32,259 nucleotides of DNA, taken from the NCBI GenBank assembly GCA_050701635.1, contig JBOGDF010000013.1, forward strand, positions 1-32,259, in the 5' to 3' direction. Source of the stretch: WHSM01 sp050701635 (GTDB lineage Bacteria > Actinomycetota > Actinomycetes > Mycobacteriales > Micromonosporaceae). The translations under genes were made by a program, and so were the position numbers. Of the stretch, positions 11,554 to 19,373 are shown piece after piece (the stretch's first letter is position 1; each line of letters begins with the position of its first letter). Below the pieces are notes generated by a model, which made no database searches, had not been told where the DNA came from, and worked only from the letters and a program-made list of their open reading frames with translations.

Positions 11554-11633
11554 CCTCCTGTGTAAGGAGGCGCCCTTCCCTTTCGGAGCCGGCCGAGCGT
11601 GGCGGGCTCAGCCCGTTGCAGCGCCTCTCAGCC
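11554..11633 (-). promoter_or_regulatory. S-adenosylhomocysteine (SAH) riboswitch in metH leader
   Basis: Read on the minus strand, the leader folds like the SAH aptamer. P1 pairs GGCTGAG (11633-11627) with CTCGGCC (11597-11591). Between them come AGGCGCTGCAA, which contains the conserved GCGCTGCAA core, a CGGGC-TGA-GCCCG hairpin and a CCACG segment where known aptamers have CCAGG. The pseudoknot partner GCGCCT (11573-11568) is perfectly complementary to AGGCGC (11626-11621). The same strand runs into CCTCCT (11570-11565), which can pair with the Shine-Dalgarno AGGAGG (11559-11554) around a 5-base loop. The pseudoknot and the SD-masking hairpin share three bases and so compete: SAH binding should free the ribosome site and switch metH translation on. 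SAH riboswitches are known upstream of ahcY and metH. Confidence 0.85.
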
Positions 11634-11740
11634 TGGTCCCGATGGTAGGCGTACCCCGCCGAGGCTCCAACTCAGTGTGCCCGCGGGCCCCGGGGAAGTG
11701 GGCCAGACCACCTTGCGGCGGCTGGCTAACCTGAGCCGCT

Positions 11741-12925
11741 ATGACCGCCGCCAAGCCCTCACCAGATGACTTCGCCCAACTGGTGCTCCGCGGGCTGGCA
11801 CAGGCCGGCGCGAGCGAGCTGGGGTACGACCCGGACGACTTCACGATCACGTACCGGACCGGCGGCGAGGAGCTGGTGCTCAACATCGGGCCCACGTACC
11901 ACAAGTGCGGCGAGGGTGAGGACGGCGTCGTGGAGACCGTCCGCGGCCTGGTCGAGACGGCGATGAACCTGGGCGAGGTCCCCGAGACCTGGGCGCGGGC
12001 CGCGCCGCTGCTGTTCCCGGTGCTGCGATCGGCCAACTACTTCCAGGAGACCGGCTCGCTGTCCCGGCCCGCCCTGCCCCACCTGCGGGAGTACGTCGTC
12101 GTCGACACCCCGCGCACCGTGATCTTCATCGGCGACAACGCGCTCGAGAACTGGGGCGTCGACGCCGACACGGTGTTCGCCACCGCCCGCGCCAACCTGG
12201 CACAGCTGCGCGACCCGGTCGAGGACCTCGAGTTCGACGGCGCACGGTGGTACGTGTTCGACGAGGCCGGCGGCTACTTCAAAACCTCCTGGCTGCTGCA
12301 CGACGGGTGGCTGGCCCGCTTCGCCGGCACCGACAGCCGGCCGGTGATCCTGGTGCCCGACGTGGACACGCTGGTGCTCGCCACGGACATCCCGGAGCTG
12401 CTGCCGCAGCCGCTGGAGGAGGCCGAGTCCACGTACCGGGAGGGGCGCGGCATCTCGCCGCAGGCGTACACGGTGGACGACTCCGGCGCGGTGGTGCCGT
12501 ACCCGGTGACCGAGGGGCATCCGGCCGCGCGGGAGCTGCACCGGGCGGCGTCGATCCTCGCGATCGACTCGTACGGCGAGCAGGTCGACTGGCTGCGAGA
12601 GAAGCTCATGGACGAGCTCAACGACGCCTTCGTCGCCTCGGTGATGGCTCGCCAGGGCCCGGACGGCGCGATCCGGACGCTGGCGGTCTGGGGAGAAGAC
12701 CTGCATACGATGCTGCCCCGGGCGGACGAGATCGCGTTCGCCCCGGAGGATCCGGACGGCACGTCGTTCACCGCCGCCTGGGACGACGTCGCCGAGCTGG
12801 TCGACCTGCGGCCGGTCGACGGCCTGGACCCGCCCCGGTACGAGGTCCACCGCTGGCCCGACCGGTCGGTGCTGACCCGGCTGCGGTTCCGCAGCCTGCA
12901 CCACGCCCGGGAAGTTGCCCGCTAG
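11741..12925 (+). CDS. DUF1444-like conserved protein
   Basis: A 394-residue soluble acidic protein without signal peptide or membrane segments. The N-terminal half resembles the DUF1444/YtpQ group (FTITYRTGGEELVLNIGPTYHKC near residue 35-60, a central FIGDNALENWG segment). The C-terminal half holds a second conserved region around SILAIDSYGEQVDWLREK. The function of the family is unknown. TAACCT eight bases before the ATG could be the -10 of a leaderless transcript, common in actinobacteria, and no Shine-Dalgarno is seen. It is divergent from metH across the riboswitch region and convergent with the next gene, so it is probably monocistronic. Full-length and normally biased in codon use. Confidence 0.75.
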   Translation: MTAAKPSPDDFAQLVLRGLAQAGASELGYDPDDFTITYRTGGEELVLNIGPTYHKCGEGEDGVVETVRGLVETAMNLGEVPETWARAAPLLFPVLRSANYFQETGSLSRPALPHLREYVVVDTPRTVIFIGDNALENWGVDADTVFATARANLAQLRDPVEDLEFDGARWYVFDEAGGYFKTSWLLHDGWLARFAGTDSRPVILVPDVDTLVLATDIPELLPQPLEEAESTYREGRGISPQAYTVDDSGAVVPYPVTEGHPAARELHRAASILAIDSYGEQVDWLREKLMDELNDAFVASVMARQGPDGAIRTLAVWGEDLHTMLPRADEIAFAPEDPDGTSFTAAWDDVAELVDLRPVDGLDPPRYEVHRWPDRSVLTRLRFRSLHHAREVAR

Positions 12926-12944
12926 CGCCGCCCCGGCGTGCTGG

Positions 12945-13526
12945 TTATCGGGTGACACCGGCGAGTTGGTTGGTGTCGCGGAGGGCGAGCGGGGCCAGGC
13001 CGGCGAGGAAACAGAGCGCCGCGACCGGGATCAGGTCGAGCGTGATCAGGGGCAGTACGACGCCGGCGGTGACCACCGCCGTGCTCCACCAGGGCAGCTT
13101 GCCGATCCGGGCGAGCATGACCACCAGCGCGACGATGCCGACGTACATCAGCGGTGGGCCGACCGTGTAGAACGTCAGCCGTACCCCCGGCACCGAGCTG
13201 AACTGGCCGCTCAGCTCCCGCATCCCCGCCTTGTCGTCGGCGAGCAGCCCGAAGACGATGTCCGCCACGAACTGCACGATCGAGGTGGCGACCCCGATCA
13301 GGGTGAGGGCGACGGCGGCTTCCCGGCCCCAGCCGGCGGGCAGCATCCGGCGCAGCCCGAACACCGCCGGTACGAACAGCACCAGGCCGACCAGGTTCAC
13401 CAGGTGCGCGGCCTGCCAGTCCAGGCCGGGGCCGTACACGTGGTCGAGCCGGCCGGCGAAACGGATGACGCCGTATCCGAAGAAGCACAGCGGCGCCGCG
13501 ATCAGAAACACTTGGGTGGATTTCAT
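12945..13526 (-). CDS. small multi-pass membrane protein
   Basis: A 193-residue protein with about six hydrophobic helices: a signal-anchor-like start KSTQVFLIAAPLCFFGYGVI, then HLVNLVGLVLFVPAVFGL, AVALTLIGVATSIVQFV, TFYTVGPPLMYVGIVALVVM, and two near the C-terminus. The layout is typical of DUF4386-like or other unassigned actinobacterial membrane proteins; I cannot assign a family with certainty. The ATG at 13526 was chosen because it begins the membrane-anchor sequence; longer open frame upstream is antisense-like and overlaps the next gene. No clear Shine-Dalgarno is present, so the start is uncertain. Convergent with the DUF1444-like gene, with only 19 bases between the stops. Confidence 0.7.
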   Translation of the reverse strand: MKSTQVFLIAAPLCFFGYGVIRFAGRLDHVYGPGLDWQAAHLVNLVGLVLFVPAVFGLRRMLPAGWGREAAVALTLIGVATSIVQFVADIVFGLLADDKAGMRELSGQFSSVPGVRLTFYTVGPPLMYVGIVALVVMLARIGKLPWWSTAVVTAGVVLPLITLDLIPVAALCFLAGLAPLALRDTNQLAGVTR

Positions 13527-13731
13527 GTGCTGATCATGGGGCGGGGAGCACCGCGCGTGCCTCGGGGGTTTCACCCGGTACGCCCCTGAGATCAGCCCTC
13601 GGGGTTGTCGATGGTGCGGTGGGTGGAGATGTCGCCGGCCGCGGCGGGTGCGGGCCGGGGCGCGGGTAGCCTGGCGTCGGGTTCGATCCGAGCCCGGGCC
13701 GGGTGGCTCGGGACCGTTCGCGGGAGGTGCG

Positions 13732-14328
13732 ATGGCGCGGGTACGCGCGGGCGAGCTGCTCGCCGCCAACCTGCGTACGCTCCGCGAGGCGCGGGCGCTG
13801 TCGCTGTCGGAGGTGGCCCGGCGGTCGGGCATCGCCAAGGGCACGCTGTCGGCGCTGGAGTCCGGCGCGGGGAACCCGACCATCGAGACAGTGTTCAGCT
13901 TGTCGAACGCACTGCAGGTCCCGGTGTCGTCCCTGCTGGATGAGCGGCCACAGTCCGGCGTGGTGCTGGTGCGCGCCGCCGACCGGGACGTCCTCAGCAG
14001 CAACGCCGTCGACCTGCGGATGCTGCGCCGGCTCGACCTCACCGCCTCGATCGTGGAGGTCTACGAGCAGCGGGTACGCCCCGGCGAGATCCAGCGCTCC
14101 GACGGCCACCCCGGGCTCGAACACGTCGTCGTGACCAGCGGAAAGCTCCGCGTCGGCCCGTCGGAGTCGCCGTACGAGCTGGGCCCCGGCGACTACGTCT
14201 GCTTCCCGGCGCAGGGGCCGCACACGTACCAGGCGGTCGACGGGCCGGTGACCTCGGCGCTGCTGCTGGAATACCCCGCGCAGGCGGCCGGCGCGATCGG
14301 TGACCGGCACGCGCATCCCTGCGGCTGA
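13732..14328 (+). CDS. XRE-family regulator with cupin domain
   Basis: A 198-residue regulator. Residues ~8-62 are an XRE helix-turn-helix (LRTLREARALSLSEVARRSG, then IAKGTLSALESGAGNPTIET). Residues ~100-185 are a small cupin barrel (EHVVVTSGKLRVGP, YELGPGDYVCFPAQGPHTY) likely to bind an amino acid or related effector. The ATG at 13732 follows GGGAGG at good distance; the in-frame upstream extension is low-complexity Arg/Gly and rejected. The gene sits immediately before, and in the same direction as, the hydroxyproline-type operon, whose promoter lies eight bases after its stop. Regulators of this type commonly control amino-acid catabolic operons, so local control is the straightforward inference. 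The dyad at 14375-14390 is its candidate site. Confidence 0.88.
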   Translation: MARVRAGELLAANLRTLREARALSLSEVARRSGIAKGTLSALESGAGNPTIETVFSLSNALQVPVSSLLDERPQSGVVLVRAADRDVLSSNAVDLRMLRRLDLTASIVEVYEQRVRPGEIQRSDGHPGLEHVVVTSGKLRVGPSESPYELGPGDYVCFPAQGPHTYQAVDGPVTSALLLEYPAQAAGAIGDRHAHPCG

Positions 14329-14335
14329 CCCCGGG

Positions 14336-14364
14336 TTGACGGACCCGCCGCCGGGCTTTAGCGT
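14336..14364 (+). promoter_or_regulatory. candidate promoter of the hydroxyproline operon
   Basis: TTGACG (14336-14341) and TAGCGT (14359-14364) are separated by exactly 17 bases, a good housekeeping-sigma match. The start site would fall near 14371, just before the inverted repeat at 14375-14390. Confidence 0.6.
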
Positions 14365-14374
14365 GGCCACAAGT

Positions 14375-14390
14375 GTTCATTTTACTGAAC
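14375..14390. promoter_or_regulatory. inverted repeat, candidate XRE-cupin operator
   Basis: GTTCA-TTTTAC-TGAAC has perfect 5-base arms and is strikingly AT-rich for this region. It covers roughly +4 to +20 of the predicted operon transcript and ends just before the first codon, a position suited to repression by the adjacent XRE-cupin protein. Confidence 0.55.
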
Positions 14391-14397
14391 GGTGGCG

Positions 14398-15552
14398 ATG
14401 GTGCCTGACGTCGTGGTGGTCGGCGCCGGCGTGATCGGCGCGGCCTGCGCCGAGGCGCTGAGCGCCCGCGGCGTACGGGTGACCGTGCTCGACCGCGGCG
14501 CCCCGGCCGCCGCCACCAGTGCCAGCGGCGAGGGCAACGTACTGGTCTCCGACAAGGCCCCCGGCCCGGAGCTGGCGCTCGCCCAGGCATCCCGTCGCCG
14601 CTGGCCGGAGCTGCTCGCCGCACTCGATCTCGCACCAGCGGCGGTCGAGTGGGACTCCAAGGGCGGGCTCGTCGTCGCCACCACCGACGCCTCGGCGGCG
14701 GCGCTCGCCGGATTCGCGGACGCGCAGCGCGCCGCCGGCGTCGACGCCCGCCCCGTGGCCCGCGACGAAGCCGTCGCGCTGGAGCCGCACCTGACGCGCG
14801 AGCTGGCGTACGCGGTGCACTACCCCGAGGACGCCCAGCTACAGCCGGTGCTCGCCACCACCGCACTCCTCGCGGCTGTGCGGCGCCGTGGCGGTGAGGT
14901 GAGGGCCGGCGTCACCGCGACGGGGGTACGGCGTACCGCCGGCGGTGTGGTCTGCGAGACCTCGACCGGGCCGGTGCCGTGCGACGCGGTGGTGAACGCC
15001 TGCGGCCCGTGGGCCGGCGAGTTCGGGCCGCCGATCGCGGTGCTCCCCCGGCGCGGCAACATCCTGGTCACCGCCCCGCTCCCCGAACTGGTACGCCACA
15101 AGGTGTACGACGCTGACTACGTCGGCGCGGTCACCAGCGGCGACGCCGAGCTGCAGACCTCCGCGGTGGTGGAGTCCACCCACGGCGGCACCGTCCTGAT
15201 CGGCTCCAGCCGGGAACGCGTCGGCTTCGACGAGACGATCCGGGTGGCGGCGCTGCGCCAGATGGCCGCCCGCGCGGTACGCCTGTTCCCGGTGCTCGCC
15301 CGGGTGCCGGTGATCCGTGCGTACGGGGGTTTCCGGCCGTACACCCCGGATCATCTGCCGGTGATCGGCCCGGACCCGCGGCTGCCCGGGCTGTGGCACG
15401 CCACCGGCCACGAGGGCGCCGGCATCGGGTTGGCCCCGGCCACCGGACAGCTGCTCGCGGAGCTGCTCACCGGGGCGGCGCCGCACGTGGATCCCGCGCC
15501 GTTCCGGGTCGACCGTCCGGCGATCATGCGCGAGCCGGCGGTGACCCGATGA
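14398..15552 (+). CDS. FAD-dependent oxidoreductase, D-hydroxyproline dehydrogenase-type subunit
   Basis: A DAO-type flavoprotein of about 384 residues. The N-terminal dinucleotide fold is VVVVGAGVIGAACAEALSARG with the acidic end VLDRG; the C-terminal FAD motif is FRPYTPDHLPVIGPDPRLPGL and GHEGAGIGLAPATG. It would oxidise the cyclic amino acid at C-N in a heteromeric complex with the next two gene products, as in bacterial D-hydroxyproline dehydrogenases and the related HcnABC group. The start is uncertain among GTG 14392, ATG 14398 and GTG 14401, none with a strong ribosome site; the message may have a very short leader. The stop overlaps the next ATG (ATGA). Sarcosine or other secondary amines are alternatives; the neighbours favour hydroxyproline. 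Confidence 0.87.
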   Translation: MVPDVVVVGAGVIGAACAEALSARGVRVTVLDRGAPAAATSASGEGNVLVSDKAPGPELALAQASRRRWPELLAALDLAPAAVEWDSKGGLVVATTDASAAALAGFADAQRAAGVDARPVARDEAVALEPHLTRELAYAVHYPEDAQLQPVLATTALLAAVRRRGGEVRAGVTATGVRRTAGGVVCETSTGPVPCDAVVNACGPWAGEFGPPIAVLPRRGNILVTAPLPELVRHKVYDADYVGAVTSGDAELQTSAVVESTHGGTVLIGSSRERVGFDETIRVAALRQMAARAVRLFPVLARVPVIRAYGGFRPYTPDHLPVIGPDPRLPGLWHATGHEGAGIGLAPATGQLLAELLTGAAPHVDPAPFRVDRPAIMREPAVTR

Positions 15553-15824
15553 CGGCCTTCCAGGTCTCGGTGGACGGGCGGCCGGTGGCGGCGCAGCCGG
15601 GGCAGACGGTGGCGGCGGTGCTGCTCGGGCTGGGCCGCCGGAGCTGGCGGAACACCCGAGTCGGCGGCCGGCCGCGCGGCGTGTTCTGCGGTATCGGCGC
15701 GTGCTTCGACTGCCTGGTCGTGGTCAACGGCGTGCCCGACGTACGGGCCTGCCAGCGGCTGGTCGCCGACGGCGACGTGATCCGCGCCCAGCACGGCGCC
15801 GAGCTGCCCGAGGTGGGGCCGTGA
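15549..15824 (+). CDS. small (2Fe-2S) ferredoxin-like subunit of the amine dehydrogenase
   Basis: A 91-residue plant-ferredoxin-fold protein with the cluster ligands Cys47, Cys52, Cys55 and Cys68 (FCGIGACFDC ... DVRAC). This is the gamma/HcnA-type subunit that carries electrons between the two flavoprotein subunits. It is flanked by both, with ATGA overlap upstream and GTGA overlap downstream, so stoichiometric translation is likely. Length is normal for the family. Confidence 0.88.
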   Translation: MTAFQVSVDGRPVAAQPGQTVAAVLLGLGRRSWRNTRVGGRPRGVFCGIGACFDCLVVVNGVPDVRACQRLVADGDVIRAQHGAELPEVGP

Positions 15825-17440
15825 GCCGGCGGGTGGTGGTGGTCGGCGCCGGACCGGCCGGGATGCATGCGGCGCTGGCAGCGGCCGGCGCGGGCGTCGA
15901 CGTGCTGCTGGTCGACGCGGCACCCGCGGTCGGCGGCCAGTTCCACCGCCAGCCACTAACCGCGAACGAGGGCTCACCGTCGGCGGTGGGCGCCGGCCAG
16001 CGGTTCGCCGAGCCGGCCGCTCTCCGTCCGCGCGCCGCGCAACGGGCCAGCGAATCGTCTGGTGCGACAACGCTCCGCAAGCTGCGCGCGCGGCTCGACG
16101 GGCAGCCGCGAATCACGTACCTGCCACAGACGAGCGTATGGGCTGTGGAGCCGGGGCTGCGGCTGCATCTGCAGACCGGGCCTGCCGACGCCCCTGGTCA
16201 GCGCATGTCCACAGTGGACGCTGACGCGCTGGTGATCGCGACGGGGGCGTACGACCGGGTGTTGCCGTTCCCGGGCTGGGAGCTGCCGGGGGTGTTCACC
16301 GCGGGTGGAGCGCAGGCGCTGGCGAAGGGCCAGCGGATCGCGGTGGGGCGCCGGGTGCTGGTCGCCGGCACCGGGCCGTTCCTGCTGCCGGTGGCCGAAT
16401 CGCTGCTCGGGGTCGGCGCCGACGTGGTCGGCGTACTGGAGGCGAACCGGCCCGGCAGCGCGCTGCGGGGCTTCGCGAGCCGGCCGGGCTCCTGGCTCGC
16501 CGCCGCGACCAAGACCCCCGAGCTCCTCCGGTACGTCGCCGCGCTGGCCCGGCGGCGGGTGCCGTACCGGACCGGTACAGCGGTGGTGGCCGCGCACGGT
16601 ACCGACGCGCTGGAGGCGGTGACCATCGCCCGGGTCGACGCCGGATGGCGCGAACTCCCCGGCACGAGGCGGTGGATCGCGGTCGACGCGCTCTGCGTCG
16701 GGCACGGCTTCACCCCGCAGCTCGAGCTGGCCCTGGCCGCCGGCTGCCAACTCACCGCCCCCGCCGGCAGCCCCGATGCCAGCTCCGGCTCCAAGCCGAG
16801 CTCCGGCGGTGGGTATGTCGCGGTGGACCGGTGGCAGGCCACGTCGATGGCGGGTGTGTTCGCGGCCGGTGAGGTCACCGGGATCGGGGGTGCCGTACTC
16901 GCCGCCGACGAAGGCACGCTCGCCGGGCTCGGTGCCGCCCGCCACCTGGGCGTACCGGGGCTGGAGAGGCAGGCGGCAGCCGCACGGCGTCGGGTACGCC
17001 GGGGGCGCGGGTTCGCGGCGGCGCTGACGGCGGCGTACCCGATCGGGGACGGCTGGCGTACCTGGCTGACCGACGACACGGTGATCTGCCGCTGCGAAGA
17101 GGTGCCGTACGCAGCCCTGGCCGCCGCCGCCGGGCACGCGGAGAGTGTCCGCTCGCTGAAGCTGCTCTGCCGGGTCGGGCTCGGGATGTGCCAGGGCCGG
17201 ATCTGCGGCACCAACGCCAGCGAGCTCGCCGACGCGCTGCTCACCGCCGCCGGCCACGCACCGCTGAGCGACGCCACGGCAATGATCCGCCGCCCCCTAG
17301 CCACCCCGATCCGGCTCGGCGACCTCGCCGCCGCACCCATGATCATGGGTCCCACCACGCAGTCCCGACTGCATGAAGGGCTCCATGATCTTGGCGAGAA
17401 CGCCAGCCAACCACCCACCGCAGAGGAAGGCACCATCTGA
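15821..17440 (+). CDS. FAD/NAD(P)-binding oxidoreductase with BFD-like [2Fe-2S] domain (HcnB-like subunit)
   Basis: A 539-residue second flavoprotein subunit. It starts SRRVVVVGAGPAGMHAALAA (FAD fold), has a second dinucleotide fold near residue 185 (VLVAGTGPFLLPVAESLL) and an FAD-closing motif GVFAAGEVTGIGGAVLAADEG. A C-terminal BFD-like cluster domain has Cys423, Cys425, Cys457 and Cys462. It is longer than usual for this group: a Ser/Pro/Gly-rich insertion (~residues 312-326) precedes the last FAD segment, and a ~60-residue tail after the cluster domain includes a Met/Pro stretch. The GTG start overlaps the ferredoxin stop, and its own TGA overlaps the next ATG. Role: electron acceptor half of the D-hydroxyproline (or similar) dehydrogenase. 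Confidence 0.87.
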   Translation: MSRRVVVVGAGPAGMHAALAAAGAGVDVLLVDAAPAVGGQFHRQPLTANEGSPSAVGAGQRFAEPAALRPRAAQRASESSGATTLRKLRARLDGQPRITYLPQTSVWAVEPGLRLHLQTGPADAPGQRMSTVDADALVIATGAYDRVLPFPGWELPGVFTAGGAQALAKGQRIAVGRRVLVAGTGPFLLPVAESLLGVGADVVGVLEANRPGSALRGFASRPGSWLAAATKTPELLRYVAALARRRVPYRTGTAVVAAHGTDALEAVTIARVDAGWRELPGTRRWIAVDALCVGHGFTPQLELALAAGCQLTAPAGSPDASSGSKPSSGGGYVAVDRWQATSMAGVFAAGEVTGIGGAVLAADEGTLAGLGAARHLGVPGLERQAAAARRRVRRGRGFAAALTAAYPIGDGWRTWLTDDTVICRCEEVPYAALAAAAGHAESVRSLKLLCRVGLGMCQGRICGTNASELADALLTAAGHAPLSDATAMIRRPLATPIRLGDLAAAPMIMGPTTQSRLHEGLHDLGENASQPPTAEEGTI

Positions 17441-18348
17441 TGACCGAGGATCTGAGCGGCGTCATCGTCGCTACCGCGCTGCCGTACGCCGAGGACGCGA
17501 GCGCGCCGGCGGGGCTGCGGGTCGACCTGGACCGGTACGCCGAGCACTGCCGGTGGCTGGTCGAGAGCGGATGCCGCGGCGTCGGGCCGAACGGTTCGCT
17601 CGGCGAGTACTCGTCGCTGACCGACGAAGAACGACTCGACGTGGCGCGTACCGCCATCGAGGCGGTCGGGGACGACGGCGTGGTGGTGGTCGGCGTACAC
17701 GGCGCGGGTGCTCATCAGGCCAGGCACTGGGCGGAGCGGGCGGCAGAGGCGGGAGCCACCGGGGTGCTCTGCCTGCCGCCGACGATGTACCGCGCGAACG
17801 ACGCGGAGGTGCTGCACCACTTCGCGCAGGTCGCGGCGGTCGGGCTGCCGGTGATGGTCTACAACAACCCGATCGACACCAAGGTCGACCTCACCCCGGC
17901 GCTGCTCGCCGAGATCGCGCAGCTCGACAACGTGGTGGCGGTGAAGGAGTTCTCCGGCGATGTGAGAAGGGTGCTCGAAATCAGAGAACAAGCGCCGGAG
18001 CTGACGCTCGTCGCGGGGGCGGACGACGTGGTGCTGGAGTCGCTGCTGATGGGCGCGACCGGATGGTTCGCCGGGTTCCCGAACGTCTTCCCCGCCGAGT
18101 CGGTCCGGCTGTTCCAGCTCGCGACCCAGGGGAAGCTGGAAGCGGCCCGCGCGCTCTACGAACCCCTCGTCGCGGCGTTCCGGTGGGATTCGCGTACGGA
18201 GTTCGTGCAGGCGATCAAGCATGGGATGGACTACGTCGGCCGGTACGGCGGCCCGTGCCGCCCGCCGCGCGGCCCGCTCTCCGACGCGCAGCGAAAGCAG
18301 CTGGACCAGGACATGCACAAGGCCGTCGAGTCGCTCCGGGAGGCGTGA
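17440..18348 (+). CDS. DHDPS-family enzyme, probable 1-pyrroline-4-hydroxy-2-carboxylate deaminase
   Basis: A 302-residue TIM barrel of the dihydrodipicolinate synthase/NAL family. The Schiff-base lysine is Lys169 in VAVKEFSGD and the catalytic Tyr is Tyr141 in MVYNNPIDTK; the GxxGE-like substrate loop is seen as GPNGSLGEYSSL. True DapA is usually single-copy with lysine-pathway neighbours. Here the gene lies between an amine dehydrogenase and a hydroxyproline-type epimerase and aldehyde dehydrogenase. That context marks it as the deaminase converting the dehydrogenase product to 2-oxoglutarate semialdehyde. It overlaps the genes on both sides (TGATG arrangements). Confidence 0.85.
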   Translation: MTEDLSGVIVATALPYAEDASAPAGLRVDLDRYAEHCRWLVESGCRGVGPNGSLGEYSSLTDEERLDVARTAIEAVGDDGVVVVGVHGAGAHQARHWAERAAEAGATGVLCLPPTMYRANDAEVLHHFAQVAAVGLPVMVYNNPIDTKVDLTPALLAEIAQLDNVVAVKEFSGDVRRVLEIREQAPELTLVAGADDVVLESLLMGATGWFAGFPNVFPAESVRLFQLATQGKLEAARALYEPLVAAFRWDSRTEFVQAIKHGMDYVGRYGGPCRPPRGPLSDAQRKQLDQDMHKAVESLREA

Positions 18349-19373
18349 TGCGAGCGTCCCACTACTTCACCGCCGTCGACTCCCACACCGAGGGGATGCC
18401 GACCCGGGTGGTCACCGGTGGCGTCGGCCGGATCCCCGGCGACACGATGGCGGCGCGGCGGAGCTACTTCGTGAAGCATCTGGACCACATCCGCGAGCTG
18501 CTGGTCAATGAGCCGCGCGGACACGGCGCGATGAGCGGCGCGATCCTGCAGCCCCCGAGCCACCCGGACGCCGACTGGGGCGTGGTCTTCATCGAGACCT
18601 CGGGCTGCCTGCCGATGTGCGGGCACGGCACGATCGGGGTGGCGACCGTACTGGTGGAGACCGGGATGGTGGAGGTCACCGAGCCGGTCACCACGATCCG
18701 GCTGGACGTACCGGCGGGGCTGGTCACGGCGTCGGTGGCGGTGCGCGACGGCCGGGCGACGGAGGTGACGTTCGCGAACGTACCGTCGTACTGCGACGCG
18801 CTGGACGAGACGGTCCAGGTCGACGGCCTCGGCGAGGTCCGGTACGACATGGCGTACGGCGGCAACTTCTACGCCATCGTCTCGCTGGACGAGCTGGGCA
18901 TCGACTTCGGCGACAAGGACCGGATGCTCGCCGCCGGGCTCAGCATCATGGCGGCGATCAACGAGCAACGGCGCCCGACCCACCCCAGCGACCCGGACAT
19001 CGCCGGCTGCAAGCACGTCTACCTCGCCGCACCCGGCAGCACCGCCCGGCACTCCCGGCACGCGATGGCGATCCACCCCGGCTGGTACGACCGCTCGCCC
19101 TGCGGCACCGGCACTTCGGCCCGGATGGCCCAGCTGTACGCGCGCGGCGAGCTCCCGCTCGACACCGACTTCGTCAACGAATCCCTGATCGGCAGCCGCT
19201 TCGTCGGCCGCCTGGTCGGCACAGCGAAGGTCGGCGGCGCAGCAACGGGCGCCGGCGCGGGTGGCGGCCGCGACGCCGTACTGCCGACCATCACCGGGCG
19301 CGCCTGGATCACCGGGATGGGGCAGTACCTGCTGGATCCGACCGACCCGTACCCGAGGGGGTTCACGCTGTGA
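18348..19373 (+). CDS. proline racemase family, probable 4-hydroxyproline 2-epimerase
   Basis: A 341-residue proline racemase-family protein. Both catalytic cysteines are present: Cys91 in LPMCGHGTIG and Cys252 in DRSPCGTGTSARMAQ. This excludes the trans-3-hydroxyproline dehydratase branch, which has Thr at one position. The context and CGHGTIG spelling favour 4-hydroxyproline epimerase, converting trans-4-hydroxy-L-proline to cis-4-hydroxy-D-proline, over proline racemase. A Gly/Ala-rich loop of about a dozen residues (near residue 295) looks like a lineage-specific insertion. The ATG overlaps the TGA of the deaminase gene, and its TGA overlaps the GTG of the aldehyde dehydrogenase. Confidence 0.88.
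   Translation: MRASHYFTAVDSHTEGMPTRVVTGGVGRIPGDTMAARRSYFVKHLDHIRELLVNEPRGHGAMSGAILQPPSHPDADWGVVFIETSGCLPMCGHGTIGVATVLVETGMVEVTEPVTTIRLDVPAGLVTASVAVRDGRATEVTFANVPSYCDALDETVQVDGLGEVRYDMAYGGNFYAIVSLDELGIDFGDKDRMLAAGLSIMAAINEQRRPTHPSDPDIAGCKHVYLAAPGSTARHSRHAMAIHPGWYDRSPCGTGTSARMAQLYARGELPLDTDFVNESLIGSRFVGRLVGTAKVGGAATGAGAGGGRDAVLPTITGRAWITGMGQYLLDPTDPYPRGFTL

Noticed and set aside
11546..11740. A cobalamin riboswitch upstream of metH
   Set aside because: No B12-box-like sequence is seen, and the leader is far too short; the features match an SAH aptamer instead.
17373..18347. Long in-frame extension upstream of the epimerase
   Set aside because: It is an alternate frame of the deaminase gene; the ATG at 18348 begins the conserved racemase N-terminus and overlaps the preceding stop.
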